DNA from: Ornithinimicrobium ciconiae
GTDB lineage: Bacteria; Actinomycetota; Actinomycetes; Actinomycetales; Dermatophilaceae
Direction of reading: 5' to 3'
Assembly (NCBI RefSeq): GCF_007197575.1
Contig: NZ_CP041616.1
Coordinates: forward strand, 434,001 to 498,000
DNA: 64,000 nucleotides
Position 1 is the stretch's first letter; the number at the start of each line of letters is the position of its first letter. Shown here piece by piece: positions 26,598-33,990 of the stretch. The notes below the pieces were generated by a model, which was not told the DNA's origin, ran no database searches, and was given only the letters and a program-made list of their open reading frames with translations. A program made the position numbers and the translations under genes.

Positions 26598-27200
26598 ATG
26601 ATCTCCCGACGCTTCGCAGCACTCCTTCTGTGCCTCGTGGCACTGCTCACCAGCGGTGGTCTCACGCTGGCCGGGACCGGGCTGGAGGCCGGGGATGAGC
26701 AGACAGAGGCGGCCGTCGCTGTGCGGGCACTGGTGTCGGGCACCACGCAGGAGGCGCTGGCCGCCGTTCCGGGGGACTTCGCGGCCGTGCGCGGCTATCA
26801 GCCGGTCACCGAGCACGGCCAGTTGGTCCGGGCCGACGGTGGGTGCTCCTCCCCGGTGCCGCTCCCCGAGGAGTTCGAGCCGGCCTGTCGACAGCACGAC
26901 TACGGTTATGACCTGCTGCGTTATGCCGACCAGTCCGGTCGGCCCCTGGGGCGTTGGGCGCGGGGTGCGATCGACGACCGGCTGGCCGACCAGTTGCGCG
27001 ACGTGTGCGGTGCGGGACCGGAGCAGCACTCCTGTCGCAGGATGGCGATCGTCGCCGTCACCGGTGTCGAGCTCAACTCGAGGCGCCAGGGTGACGGGGT
27101 GCCCGAGGAGTCCGTGCTGACTAACGTGGCCCTGGCGAGTTCTGCCGTGGGCCTGCTGGGGCTGTCAGTGGCCCTGCCCAGGCGTCGTCGCTCAGGATGA
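26598..27200 (+). CDS. Secreted, C-terminally anchored phospholipase A2-like protein
   Basis: 200 residues. An N-terminal signal peptide (ISRRFAALLLCLVALLTS) leads to a domain with the prokaryotic phospholipase A2 pattern: GGCSSP (82-86), C97, catalytic H100-D101 in CRQHDYGYDLLRYA, and a helix with AIDDRLADQLRDVCG; C83/C97 and C137/C146 match two disulfides. These enzymes cleave the sn-2 acyl chain of phospholipids using calcium. The end (VALASSAVGLLGLSVALPRRRR) looks like a membrane anchor with a basic stop-transfer, which secreted family members usually lack. TAGCGT seven bases before ATG 26598 supports the start. Confidence 0.75.
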   Translation: MISRRFAALLLCLVALLTSGGLTLAGTGLEAGDEQTEAAVAVRALVSGTTQEALAAVPGDFAAVRGYQPVTEHGQLVRADGGCSSPVPLPEEFEPACRQHDYGYDLLRYADQSGRPLGRWARGAIDDRLADQLRDVCGAGPEQHSCRRMAIVAVTGVELNSRRQGDGVPEESVLTNVALASSAVGLLGLSVALPRRRRSG

Positions 27201-27436
27201 GGTCCAGCGATGAGTCCGGCGCGCTGGGCGGTCGGGCTGGCCCGGGTTCGCTTCGACTTCGATCGACAGAATGCGCGCGGGGTGGAGTTGCACCGCGGAG
27301 CCAGCCCACGGCATACCCTCGACCGGCTCCGGGCGGTGGCGCACCGGACCTCCACGCCGCCCGGGGGTCGGGACAGCCGGATCGTCGAGGAGGTGGTCCA
27401 CCGTGAGGACACCGGAGCCGGCGTGGGGGAGCTGCG
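27201..27436. other. No convincing gene (gap between phospholipase-like gene and copA)
   Basis: A 236-bp gap. A 79-codon plus-strand frame (27210-27449) exists but overlaps the end of copA, has no ribosome site and shows no recognisable domain, so I do not call it. No repeat or clear hairpin was seen. Confidence 0.5.
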
Positions 27437-29656
27437 TCAGCGCTTGTAGGCCTTCAGCCGCAGGCTGTTGAGCACGACGAGCACGCTGGACATCGCCATC
27501 GCGCCGCCGGCGATCATCGGGGTCAGCAGGCCCAGCGCGGCCAGCGGGATGGCCAGCGTGTTGTAGCCAAAGGCCCACACCAGGTTCTGCTGGATGACGC
27601 GAAGTGTCTTGCGTGACAAGCCGATGGCGTCGGCGACCGTGTCGACGTCAGAGCGCATCAGCACGATGTCCGCGGACTCGGCGGCCACATCGGTGCCCGA
27701 CCCCATGGCCATGCCCAAGTCTGCCTGGGCGAGCGCGGCGGCGTCGTTGACCCCGTCGCCAACCATCGCCACCACCTTGCCCTGCTCCTGGAGGGCGCGG
27801 ATGTGGTCGAACTTGTCCTGGGGCAGGACGCCGGCGTCGACGTGCGTCTCGTCGATGCCGACCTCGCGAGCCACCCGGCGCGCGGTGTGCTCGTTGTCGC
27901 CGGTGAGCAGGTATGGCGTCAGACCCAGCTCGCGCAGGCGCGCCACCGCCGCGGCACTCGACGTCCGCGGGGTGTCGGCCACGGTGATGGCCGCGCGGGC
28001 GGTGCCTTCCCAGCCCACGAGCACCGTGGTGCCCCGGCCGGCGGCGAGCTCGGCCAGCAACTGGTCGGGGACCTGGTCGAACAGGTCAGGCTTGCCGACC
28101 GTCACCTCGGTGCCTCCCACGCCGGCTCGGGCGCCCTGGCCCGGCAGGTTGACGAAGTTCGTGAGCGGCTTGAGCTCGATCCCACGGTCGCGTGCGCCCT
28201 GCACGATCGCCTGAGCGATCGGGTGCTCACTGCCGGCCTCGACGCTGGCCGCGGCTTTGAGGGCGGCCTCGTTCGGCAGGTTGCCGACGGTGAGGACGTC
28301 GGTGAGCACCGGCTCACCGGTGGTCAGCGTGCCGGTCTTGTCGAGCACGACGGTGTCGACCCGGCGGGTGGACTCCAGGATCTGCGGGCCCTTGATCAGG
28401 ATGCCGAGCTCGGCACCGCGGCCGGTGCCGGTGAGGAGCGCGGTCGGGGTGGCCAGCCCGAGTGCGCAGGGGCAGGCGATGATCAGCACGGCCACCGCGG
28501 CGGCCAGGCCGTCGGTGACGGGGTTGCTGGTGAGCAGCCAGATGAGGAAGGTCAGCACCGCGATGACGAGCACGATCGGCACAAAGACGGCGGAGATCCG
28601 GTCGGCCAGACGCTGCACCGGGGCCTTGCCGGTCTGGGCCTGCTCCACTAGTTGGGTGATGCGTGCCAGGGTCGTCTCGGCACCGACGCGGGTCGCCTCG
28701 ACCACCAGGCGGCCGTGTCCGTTGACGGTGGCTCCGGTGACCGGGTCCCCGGCGCTGACCTCCACGGGCATCGACTCGCCGGTGACCATGCTGGCGTCGA
28801 TCGAGCTGGAGCCGTCGACGATCCGGCCGTCCGTGGCGACCTTCTCGCCCGGGCGGACCACGAAGCGGTCACCGGAGCGCAGGTCGTCCACCGGGATGCG
28901 GTGCTCGGTCCACGCCCCGCTGCCGGTCTCGTGACGCAGCACCGCGACGTCCTTGGCGCCCAGCTCCATCAGCGACTGCAGCGCTGAGCGGCCCTGGGCC
29001 TTGGCGCGGGCCTCGATGTAGCGGCCGATCAGCAGGAAGGCCGTGACGACGGCGACGACCTCGAAGTACATGTCGTGGCTGAAGCCGGTGAGCAGGGCGA
29101 CCACCGACCAGCCCATGGCCGCCGTGGTGCCGACCGAGACCAGCGTGTCCATCGTGGACGACAGGTGGCGGGCGTTGATGATCGCTGCCCGGTGGAACGG
29201 CCAGGCCGCCCACAGATAGACCGGCAGGGTCAGGACGAACTGGGCCCACATCCCTGCCGTGCCCATGGCGTCGGCGACCGGCGGCACCATGTGGAGTATG
29301 GCGACGACCGCCGCGAGCACGGAGGCCACGACCATCCGCAGCCGGAGCGAGGTCTGGTCCACGACGTCGTGCGTCATGGCCGGTGCACGGCTGGCCCGGT
29401 CCTGCGCCAGGGGCGTGGCGCCATACCCCGTCTTCTCCACGGTCGCGACGAGGTCGGCGACGGACAGTGCCGCGGGGTAGGAAACGCTGGCCTTCTCGGT
29501 GGCCAGGTTGACGCTGGCCTCGACGCCCTCGATCTTGTTGAGTTTGCGCTCGATGCGGGCCGAGCACGAGGCACACGTCATCCCGGTGATGGCGAGATCA
29601 ACGTGCTGGACGTCTGTCTCATGCGTGGGTGGGAGGGGCTTCGTGGTCGTGCTCAT
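27437..29656 (-). CDS. copA: Copper-exporting P1B-1 ATPase
   Basis: 739 residues. One N-terminal HMA domain (TGMTCASC, C28/C31), eight helices, the actuator TGES, C395-P396-C397 in [15 protein letters not shown], phospho-D439 in [11 protein letters not shown], the His-Pro of GSEHPIAQ and [10 protein letters not shown], then the last helix with [12 protein letters not shown]. The CPC motif with MSS and the N-terminal HMA define Cu(I) exporters. ATG 29656 follows CAGGAGCC; an open 40-codon extension upstream lacks support. It is the last gene of the csoR-copZ-copA operon. Confidence 0.95.
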   Translation of the reverse strand: MSTTTKPLPPTHETDVQHVDLAITGMTCASCSARIERKLNKIEGVEASVNLATEKASVSYPAALSVADLVATVEKTGYGATPLAQDRASRAPAMTHDVVDQTSLRLRMVVASVLAAVVAILHMVPPVADAMGTAGMWAQFVLTLPVYLWAAWPFHRAAIINARHLSSTMDTLVSVGTTAAMGWSVVALLTGFSHDMYFEVVAVVTAFLLIGRYIEARAKAQGRSALQSLMELGAKDVAVLRHETGSGAWTEHRIPVDDLRSGDRFVVRPGEKVATDGRIVDGSSSIDASMVTGESMPVEVSAGDPVTGATVNGHGRLVVEATRVGAETTLARITQLVEQAQTGKAPVQRLADRISAVFVPIVLVIAVLTFLIWLLTSNPVTDGLAAAVAVLIIACPCALGLATPTALLTGTGRGAELGILIKGPQILESTRRVDTVVLDKTGTLTTGEPVLTDVLTVGNLPNEAALKAAASVEAGSEHPIAQAIVQGARDRGIELKPLTNFVNLPGQGARAGVGGTEVTVGKPDLFDQVPDQLLAELAAGRGTTVLVGWEGTARAAITVADTPRTSSAAAVARLRELGLTPYLLTGDNEHTARRVAREVGIDETHVDAGVLPQDKFDHIRALQEQGKVVAMVGDGVNDAAALAQADLGMAMGSGTDVAAESADIVLMRSDVDTVADAIGLSRKTLRVIQQNLVWAFGYNTLAIPLAALGLLTPMIAGGAMAMSSVLVVLNSLRLKAYKR

Positions 29657-29735
29657 GGCTCCTGGTCCTGCTGTGGGTGTGTCGGGCGTCGTCCTGAGGT
29701 CAGCGTCCCGACGTGGATGGCTGGGACGTGCTGCC

Positions 29736-29981
29736 TCAGACGGAGGCGGTGTAACCGGCCTCCTCGACAGCTGCACGGGCGGCTGGCAGGTCGAGCGGGC
29801 GGTCGGACTCGACGAAGACGTCCGTGCTGCCGTCCTTGACGATCTGGTCGATCCGGACGCTGAGCACGCCCTCGATCTCCTTGAGCTCTTCGGTGACCGA
29901 GTCGGCGCAGTGGCCGCACGTCATGCCGTTCACGGCGATCCGGGTGACCTGGTTCTGGGTGCTGGTGTCGCGGTATTCCAT
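29736..29981 (-). CDS. copZ: Copper chaperone
   Basis: 81 residues, one HMA domain: [16 protein letters not shown] (MTCGHC metal loop) and [20 protein letters not shown]. It carries Cu(I) to CopA. The ATG follows CGAAGGAGCACATC. It lies between csoR and copA on the same strand. Confidence 0.93.
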   Translation of the reverse strand: MEYRDTSTQNQVTRIAVNGMTCGHCADSVTEELKEIEGVLSVRIDQIVKDGSTDVFVESDRPLDLPAARAAVEEAGYTASV

Positions 29982-30022
29982 GATGTGCTCCTTCGGTAGG
30001 TGGTGCCGTGGTGGGTGGGGGG

Positions 30023-30316
30023 TCAGCTGCGCACGAGGCGTGCGATGGCTGCCGAGGCCTCGGTGACCTTGACCTGCGCCGCGTCGTCGGACTCGCGCGC
30101 CGCGTCCACGACGCAGTGCCCGATGTGGTCCTCCAGCAGGCCGAGGCTGACCGCCTGGAGAGCCTTGGTCGCGGCAGAGACCTGCGTCAGGATGTCGATG
30201 CAGTAGGTGTCGTTGTCGACCATCTTGGCGATGCCCCGGACCTGTCCCTCGATGCGGGCGAGCCGCTTGAGGTAGTCCTCCTTGGAGCCGGTGTATCCGT
30301 TCACAGCCATGCCCAC
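30023..30316 (-). CDS. csoR: Copper-sensing transcriptional repressor
   Basis: 97 residues. The CsoR fold with the full Cu(I) site: C39 (DTYCIDIL), H64 and C68 (LLEDHIGHCVV). It represses the operon without copper. The GTG at 30316 is six bases after the AAGGGGGG site; the ATG at 30310 is an alternative. A palindrome overlapping that ribosome site points to autorepression. The contrast with the regulator at 14514, which lacks the His, is clear. Confidence 0.93.
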   Translation of the reverse strand: MGMAVNGYTGSKEDYLKRLARIEGQVRGIAKMVDNDTYCIDILTQVSAATKALQAVSLGLLEDHIGHCVVDAARESDDAAQVKVTEASAAIARLVRS

Positions 30317-30319
30317 AGC

Positions 30320-30336
30320 ATACCCCCCTTGGGTAT
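30320..30336. promoter_or_regulatory. CsoR operator (ATACCC-N5-GGGTAT)
   Basis: A perfect 6+5+6 palindrome directly upstream of csoR and overlapping its ribosome binding site. It resembles the CstR-type sites at 14432 and 14464 but has a longer centre, which could keep the two repressors apart. Confidence 0.78.
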
Positions 30337-30404
30337 GGATTGTCTAGGTGAGACCCCGGCCGGACGGGCGAACCTCGACAGGGGCGCGCCGCGTTGCGGG
30401 GGCG

Positions 30405-31052
30405 TCAGCCGACCTCGGCACGGTCGGGATCGAACTCGCAGAAACTCTCGTAGTGGTCCTCGGTGAAGTACCAGTGCTCGGGGTCGGTCTCCTCGAAACC
30501 GCCGGTCACGATCCGGCGTGGCCCCCGGTGGTCGAGTCCTGGTGTCTCGACGGTGAACTCGCGATAGAAATCGCGGTCCTCGTCGGGCAGGATGCCCTCC
30601 CGGTTCTGGAAGTGGACACCGTCGTTGCGCGGGTAGTCGTAGGGACCGCCGGCCTCGATGTCCTCGATGACCGGTAGCGCAGTCGCGGGCAGGTCGAGCA
30701 GGTCACACGCCGGTATGCCGGGAGCCCCCAGTTCTGGTTGCTCACTTTGATCGTCGTCTGTCGGGTCCGTGTCCGTCGGGTCCGTGTCCGTCGGGTCCGT
30801 GTCTGTCGGGTCCGTGTCTGTCGGGTCCGCAGCCGGCCGGTCGTCGATGGCGTCGTCAGCGGTGGGTTGGCTGGTTCCCTCAGCGCCGGGCAGGAGGTCT
30901 CCGGGGCCACCGCTCCCCTCTGTGCTGCGCTCCGCTGAGGCCGGCTCCGTCTGGGTCTCGCTACTGGGCGTGGAGTCGACGTCCACGCATCCGCTGAGCA
31001 GCAACGCTGTTGCGGCGACCAGGGCCCCAACGGTCCGGGCCGTGCGGCTCAT
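30405..31052 (-). CDS. Lipoprotein guanyl-specific ribonuclease (RNase Sa/barnase type)
   Basis: 215 residues. The signal peptide ends in the lipobox LLLSGC (C22), so the protein is a lipid-anchored surface protein. A disordered acidic linker (23-108) includes five PTDTD repeats. The C-terminal domain (113-207) matches microbial guanyl RNases: DGVHFQNREGILP, E165 in YREFTVETPG, R176 and R180 in HRGPRRIVTGG, and H200 in TEDHYESF. The E165-R176 and R176-R180 distances equal those in RNase Sa (11 and 4); the loop before His is four residues longer. The start overlaps the stop of a barstar-family gene by four bases. Likely a toxin with its inhibitor. Confidence 0.85.
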   Translation of the reverse strand: MSRTARTVGALVAATALLLSGCVDVDSTPSSETQTEPASAERSTEGSGGPGDLLPGAEGTSQPTADDAIDDRPAADPTDTDPTDTDPTDTDPTDTDPTDDDQSEQPELGAPGIPACDLLDLPATALPVIEDIEAGGPYDYPRNDGVHFQNREGILPDEDRDFYREFTVETPGLDHRGPRRIVTGGFEETDPEHWYFTEDHYESFCEFDPDRAEVG

Positions 31053-31591
31053 GCTCCGTCCTCCAGGTCAGGCCCATCCGGGACCGCGTTGGCCAGGGGC
31101 TCCGTTGGGAGGCTCGGCACTCCGTGCCGGTCAACCAGGGCCACCGTCTCAAACACGCGGTCACCTGGAGCGCCGCCCTGCCAGAGGTCGCGCGAGGCAT
31201 CCCGCAGGATCTCGGTCAGGGTGTGCCAGCCGGGCAGATCGCTCTGGACTAGGGCCTCCGCGCTGTGCAGCAGGAGCAGGATCCGTTCGTCCTCCGGCCA
31301 CCAGGTGGCAAGGTCACGCAGGGAGTCGACCATCGCATCCAGATTCCGGCCAGCGGTCTCGGGGAGGTACAGAGCTTCGGCGATCGTGGCCTGGGCGGTC
31401 CGCAGGGTAGTGGGGTCGGCCCGCTGGTCACGGGCACTGAGATCAGCCTCGACAATGGCAAATCCTGCGTCGGCGAGGGCGTGCCGGATCCGGTCAGCGT
31501 CGGCCGCCGCGGCCAGCAGCACCCCCTGACCACCGAGGGCCGGCAGGACGCTGCGGACGCCTATGGGATGACTGGCTCTTCCAGTGGGCAT
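31049..31591 (-). CDS. Barstar-family ribonuclease inhibitor
   Basis: 180 residues. The barstar core is LYLPETAGRNLDAMVDSLRD (75-94), where Asp and Glu side chains normally plug the RNase active site, followed by LILLLHSAEALV-type strand. It is cytoplasmic (no signal peptide) and about twice the size of barstar (90 residues), with extra N- and C-terminal parts. It precedes the lipoprotein RNase and overlaps it by four bases. TACTCT seven bases before ATG 31591 supports the start. It protects the producer from RNase that has not yet been exported. Confidence 0.85.
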   Translation of the reverse strand: MPTGRASHPIGVRSVLPALGGQGVLLAAAADADRIRHALADAGFAIVEADLSARDQRADPTTLRTAQATIAEALYLPETAGRNLDAMVDSLRDLATWWPEDERILLLLHSAEALVQSDLPGWHTLTEILRDASRDLWQGGAPGDRVFETVALVDRHGVPSLPTEPLANAVPDGPDLEDGA

Positions 31592-31693
31592 GGCGTCCAG
31601 AGTATGTCCCAGCCATAGTGCTCCCCGCACATACGTGGTTTGGCCACGGAGAGCGATGGGACTCCCGTGAGCCCGGCGAGCGATGCGACTCCC

Positions 31694-31889
31694 GTCAGCC
31701 CGGCGAGCGATGCGACCGGATGGGCGCCGTGAGATGTCCAGGCACTCGCATCGCGCCCCTTTTGTCGCATGGCCTCCCGGCTGCGACTTCGGTCAGCCCG
31801 GCGAGCGATGCGACCGGATGGGCGCCGTGAGATGTCCAGGCACACGCATCGCGCCCCTTTTGTCGCATGGCCTCCCGGCAGCGACTTCG
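31694..31889. repeat. Two 98-bp direct copies, each holding a 67-bp palindromic element (copies A and B)
   Basis: Copy 1 runs from 31694 to 31791 and copy 2 from 31792 to 31889; they differ at about three positions. Each contains the 67-bp element (31707-31773 and 31805-31871), starting GCGATGCGACCGG and ending GTCGCATGGC with GGGCGC/GCGCCC inside, so each can fold as a long hairpin. Shorter fragments of the same family precede it (31650-31693). The 330-bp gap between the barstar and DUF559 genes has no gene. Confidence 0.88.
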
Positions 31890-31921
31890 AGAGGCGGTGG
31901 CATCAGGTCAGGGGCACGTGG

Positions 31922-32863
31922 TCACGATGCGCGGTGGCGGGCCGAGATCGAGAACGCCTCCAGGATCCTCGCGCGCACGCGGTCTGGATGCGCGAGGTCT
32001 GCCCACACAAGGCGCACCACGATGTAGCCGAGGGTGCGTAGGAAGTCCTCGCGCTGCTTCTCCTCGAAGAGGACCCTGGGGTTCGTGTACTTCACCCGCC
32101 CGTCGAACTCGATGACGGTGCGCTCGTCCTCGAACAGGAAGTCGACGCGCGCTATGAACTGGCCCGCGTGGTCGCGGATGATCGCCTGGGCGAGTGGTGT
32201 CGGCAGTCCGAGCATGACGAACAACCACCGGCAACGGCTCTCGCCGGCCGACTCGGCGAGGCCAGAGGCATGCTTGGTCACCGTTCTGGCGGCGCTCGTC
32301 CCGTTGCCGAAACCGCCCCGGTCCAGGGCTTGCTGCAACTTGTCTGGCGTGACCTGGCCATCTCGCAGGCACGAGTCGGCGCTGACCAGTCCGGATTCGA
32401 CCCCAAACGTGGCAGCGGTCTGGAGCACCGCCAACTCGGGCAGCACCATCCGCACGCCGTCCCGCTCGTGAACCTGGTCCTCGGCGACAGGTGAATGGCA
32501 CTGCACAAAGGCGTCGCTGCGGCCGCGGCGTCCATCTGTCCGGACGATGTGGATGCGGTCATCGACTCCGTGTGAGGCTGCGCCGCAGAGGCTGAGGGCA
32601 CTGTGGTGGCTGAGCGCCAGAGGGCTCCCGGGCGCCCCTGCCGGACCCATCATCAAACCTTGAGCCCTGAGCGCGTGACGGTCCCACGGCGCCGCGCCCT
32701 CCCACACAGCGGGGTCCGCGACGATCCCGCGCGGGAGCCGGATGAGCTCCTTGTGCACGATCAGGCGCCGAAGGACGTAGCGAGTGATGCCCATCGTCGT
32801 GAGTTGTGAAGTTGCGGCCACCCCGCCCTGGCTCGCCAAGAGGGTCGCGATGTCTGGGTGCAT
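31922..32863 (-). CDS. AbiEi-like N-terminal domain + DUF559 endonuclease-like protein
   Basis: 313 residues. The N-terminal winged helix (GGVAATSQLTTMGITRYVLR) resembles the type IV antitoxin AbiEi/Xre-like start common in actinobacterial DUF559 proteins. The C-terminal domain (~200-313) is a Vsr/PD-(D/E)xK-like fold: ESRCRWLFVMLG, RVDFLFEDERTVIEFDGRVK (D241, E252, D254, K258) and LRTLGYIVVRLVW. It is likely a nuclease, target unknown. ATG 32863 follows TGTGAGGGA. The gene is flanked by the 67-bp palindromic elements on both sides, a setting reminiscent of mobile or self-recognising elements. Confidence 0.7.
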   Translation of the reverse strand: MHPDIATLLASQGGVAATSQLTTMGITRYVLRRLIVHKELIRLPRGIVADPAVWEGAAPWDRHALRAQGLMMGPAGAPGSPLALSHHSALSLCGAASHGVDDRIHIVRTDGRRGRSDAFVQCHSPVAEDQVHERDGVRMVLPELAVLQTAATFGVESGLVSADSCLRDGQVTPDKLQQALDRGGFGNGTSAARTVTKHASGLAESAGESRCRWLFVMLGLPTPLAQAIIRDHAGQFIARVDFLFEDERTVIEFDGRVKYTNPRVLFEEKQREDFLRTLGYIVVRLVWADLAHPDRVRARILEAFSISARHRAS

Positions 32864-32971
32864 TCCCTCACAATGCACGGCGAGCGGGTTCTGCGGCCGG
32901 AGTTGTCCACAGCCCCAGTGAGCGCCGCTGTTGACGACCGGAGAGGGTGGCTCAGGGAGCGCCCGGCCCGA

Positions 32972-33038
32972 GCCGTGCGACCGGATGGGCGCCATGAGAC
33001 GTCTAGGCATGCACTTCGCGCCCCTTTGGTCGCATGGC
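32972..33038. repeat. 67-bp palindromic element, copy C
   Basis: Same length and orientation as copies A, B and D, beginning GCCGTGCGACCGG and ending GTCGCATGGC. It lies 109 bases upstream of the DUF559 gene start. No gene fills 32864-33100. Confidence 0.85.
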
Positions 33039-33100
33039 TCTGCACGGCTGCCGTATGGGGCCCTCAGGCGGCGCAGAGCCAGCGACGTCCGGGTGAACGG

Positions 33101-33862
33101 TCACTCCGGCAGGGGTGTCGCCAGCATCGCGTCGAGTGCCATCGTCACCATGGCGCCGAAGGTCTGCTCACGCTCCTGAGCGGTCGTCTCCGCGCCGGTG
33201 ACGATGTGGTCGGACACCGTGCAGATGGCCAGGGCAGCACGGTCGTGCTTCGCGGCGAGGGTATAGAGCTCGGCAGCCTCCATCTCCACGGCCAGCACCC
33301 CGAACTCCGTCAACCGCTGTGTGAGGTCGGGGCGGTCGTGATAAAAGCTGTCAGAGCTGAAGATCGTCCCGACCAGGTGGCGGGACGAGGCGCCGCCCTG
33401 CGTCTGGACGCCGGATCCGGCCCCCTTCGCTGGCGCCTCAGCCGCCTCAGCCGCATGCCGCAGCAGCGCAAAGTCTGCCGTCGCCGGATAGTGGAACCCC
33501 TGAAACCGGTGGCTGTTCATCGACGAGTCGGTTGCCGCGGCCTGGGCGATCACGACGTCGCGCAGGGCGAGGCGCTCGGTGAGGGCCCCGCAGCTGCCGA
33601 CACGGACCAGCTGCTGCACGGCATATTCCGTGATCAGCTCGTTGACATAGATCGAGAGTGAGGGCTGCCCCATCCCGGTGCCCTGCACGGAGACACGCTC
33701 GCCGCGGTAGGTCCCGGTGAACCCGAGCATCCCGCGGACTTCGTTGTAGCAGTCCGCGTCCTCGAGGAAGTTCTCGGCGATCCACTTGGCGCGCAGCGGA
33801 TCTCCCGGCAGGAGGATGCGTGGGGCGACCTGGCCGGGGGCGGCGGCTATGTGCGTGCTCAT
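33101..33862 (-). CDS. deoD: Purine nucleoside phosphorylase (hexameric DeoD type)
   Basis: 253 residues. The phosphate-binding [17 protein letters not shown], the nucleoside-site [22 protein letters not shown] and the C-terminal [10 protein letters not shown] (catalytic Asp) are all DeoD signatures. It splits inosine, guanosine or adenosine nucleosides with phosphate. An insertion of about 20 residues ([20 protein letters not shown]) is unusual. TACCCT six bases before ATG 33862 supports that start over the longer frame. It is divergent from the UvrA-like gene. Confidence 0.95.
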   Translation of the reverse strand: MSTHIAAAPGQVAPRILLPGDPLRAKWIAENFLEDADCYNEVRGMLGFTGTYRGERVSVQGTGMGQPSLSIYVNELITEYAVQQLVRVGSCGALTERLALRDVVIAQAAATDSSMNSHRFQGFHYPATADFALLRHAAEAAEAPAKGAGSGVQTQGGASSRHLVGTIFSSDSFYHDRPDLTQRLTEFGVLAVEMEAAELYTLAAKHDRAALAICTVSDHIVTGAETTAQEREQTFGAMVTMALDAMLATPLPE

Positions 33863-33990
33863 GGCCACAGGGTAGGCGGCCGGTTCCGTTCCGAGCCTCA
33901 CCACGCAGACGCGAGGGACGCACCAAACCTCTCCAAAAGGGTGTGGTCCACGTGCCAAGCCTCTCCAAGAATGGGTGTGAGGATGGGCGG

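Noticed and set aside
27210..27449. 79-codon plus-strand gene before copA
   Set aside because: No ribosome site or -10 box, no domain, and it overlaps the copA end.
31707..31871. Short proteins encoded by the 67-bp elements
   Set aside because: Each copy has an open frame reading like RPDGRREMSRH, but this is due to repeat copying, with no ribosome site.
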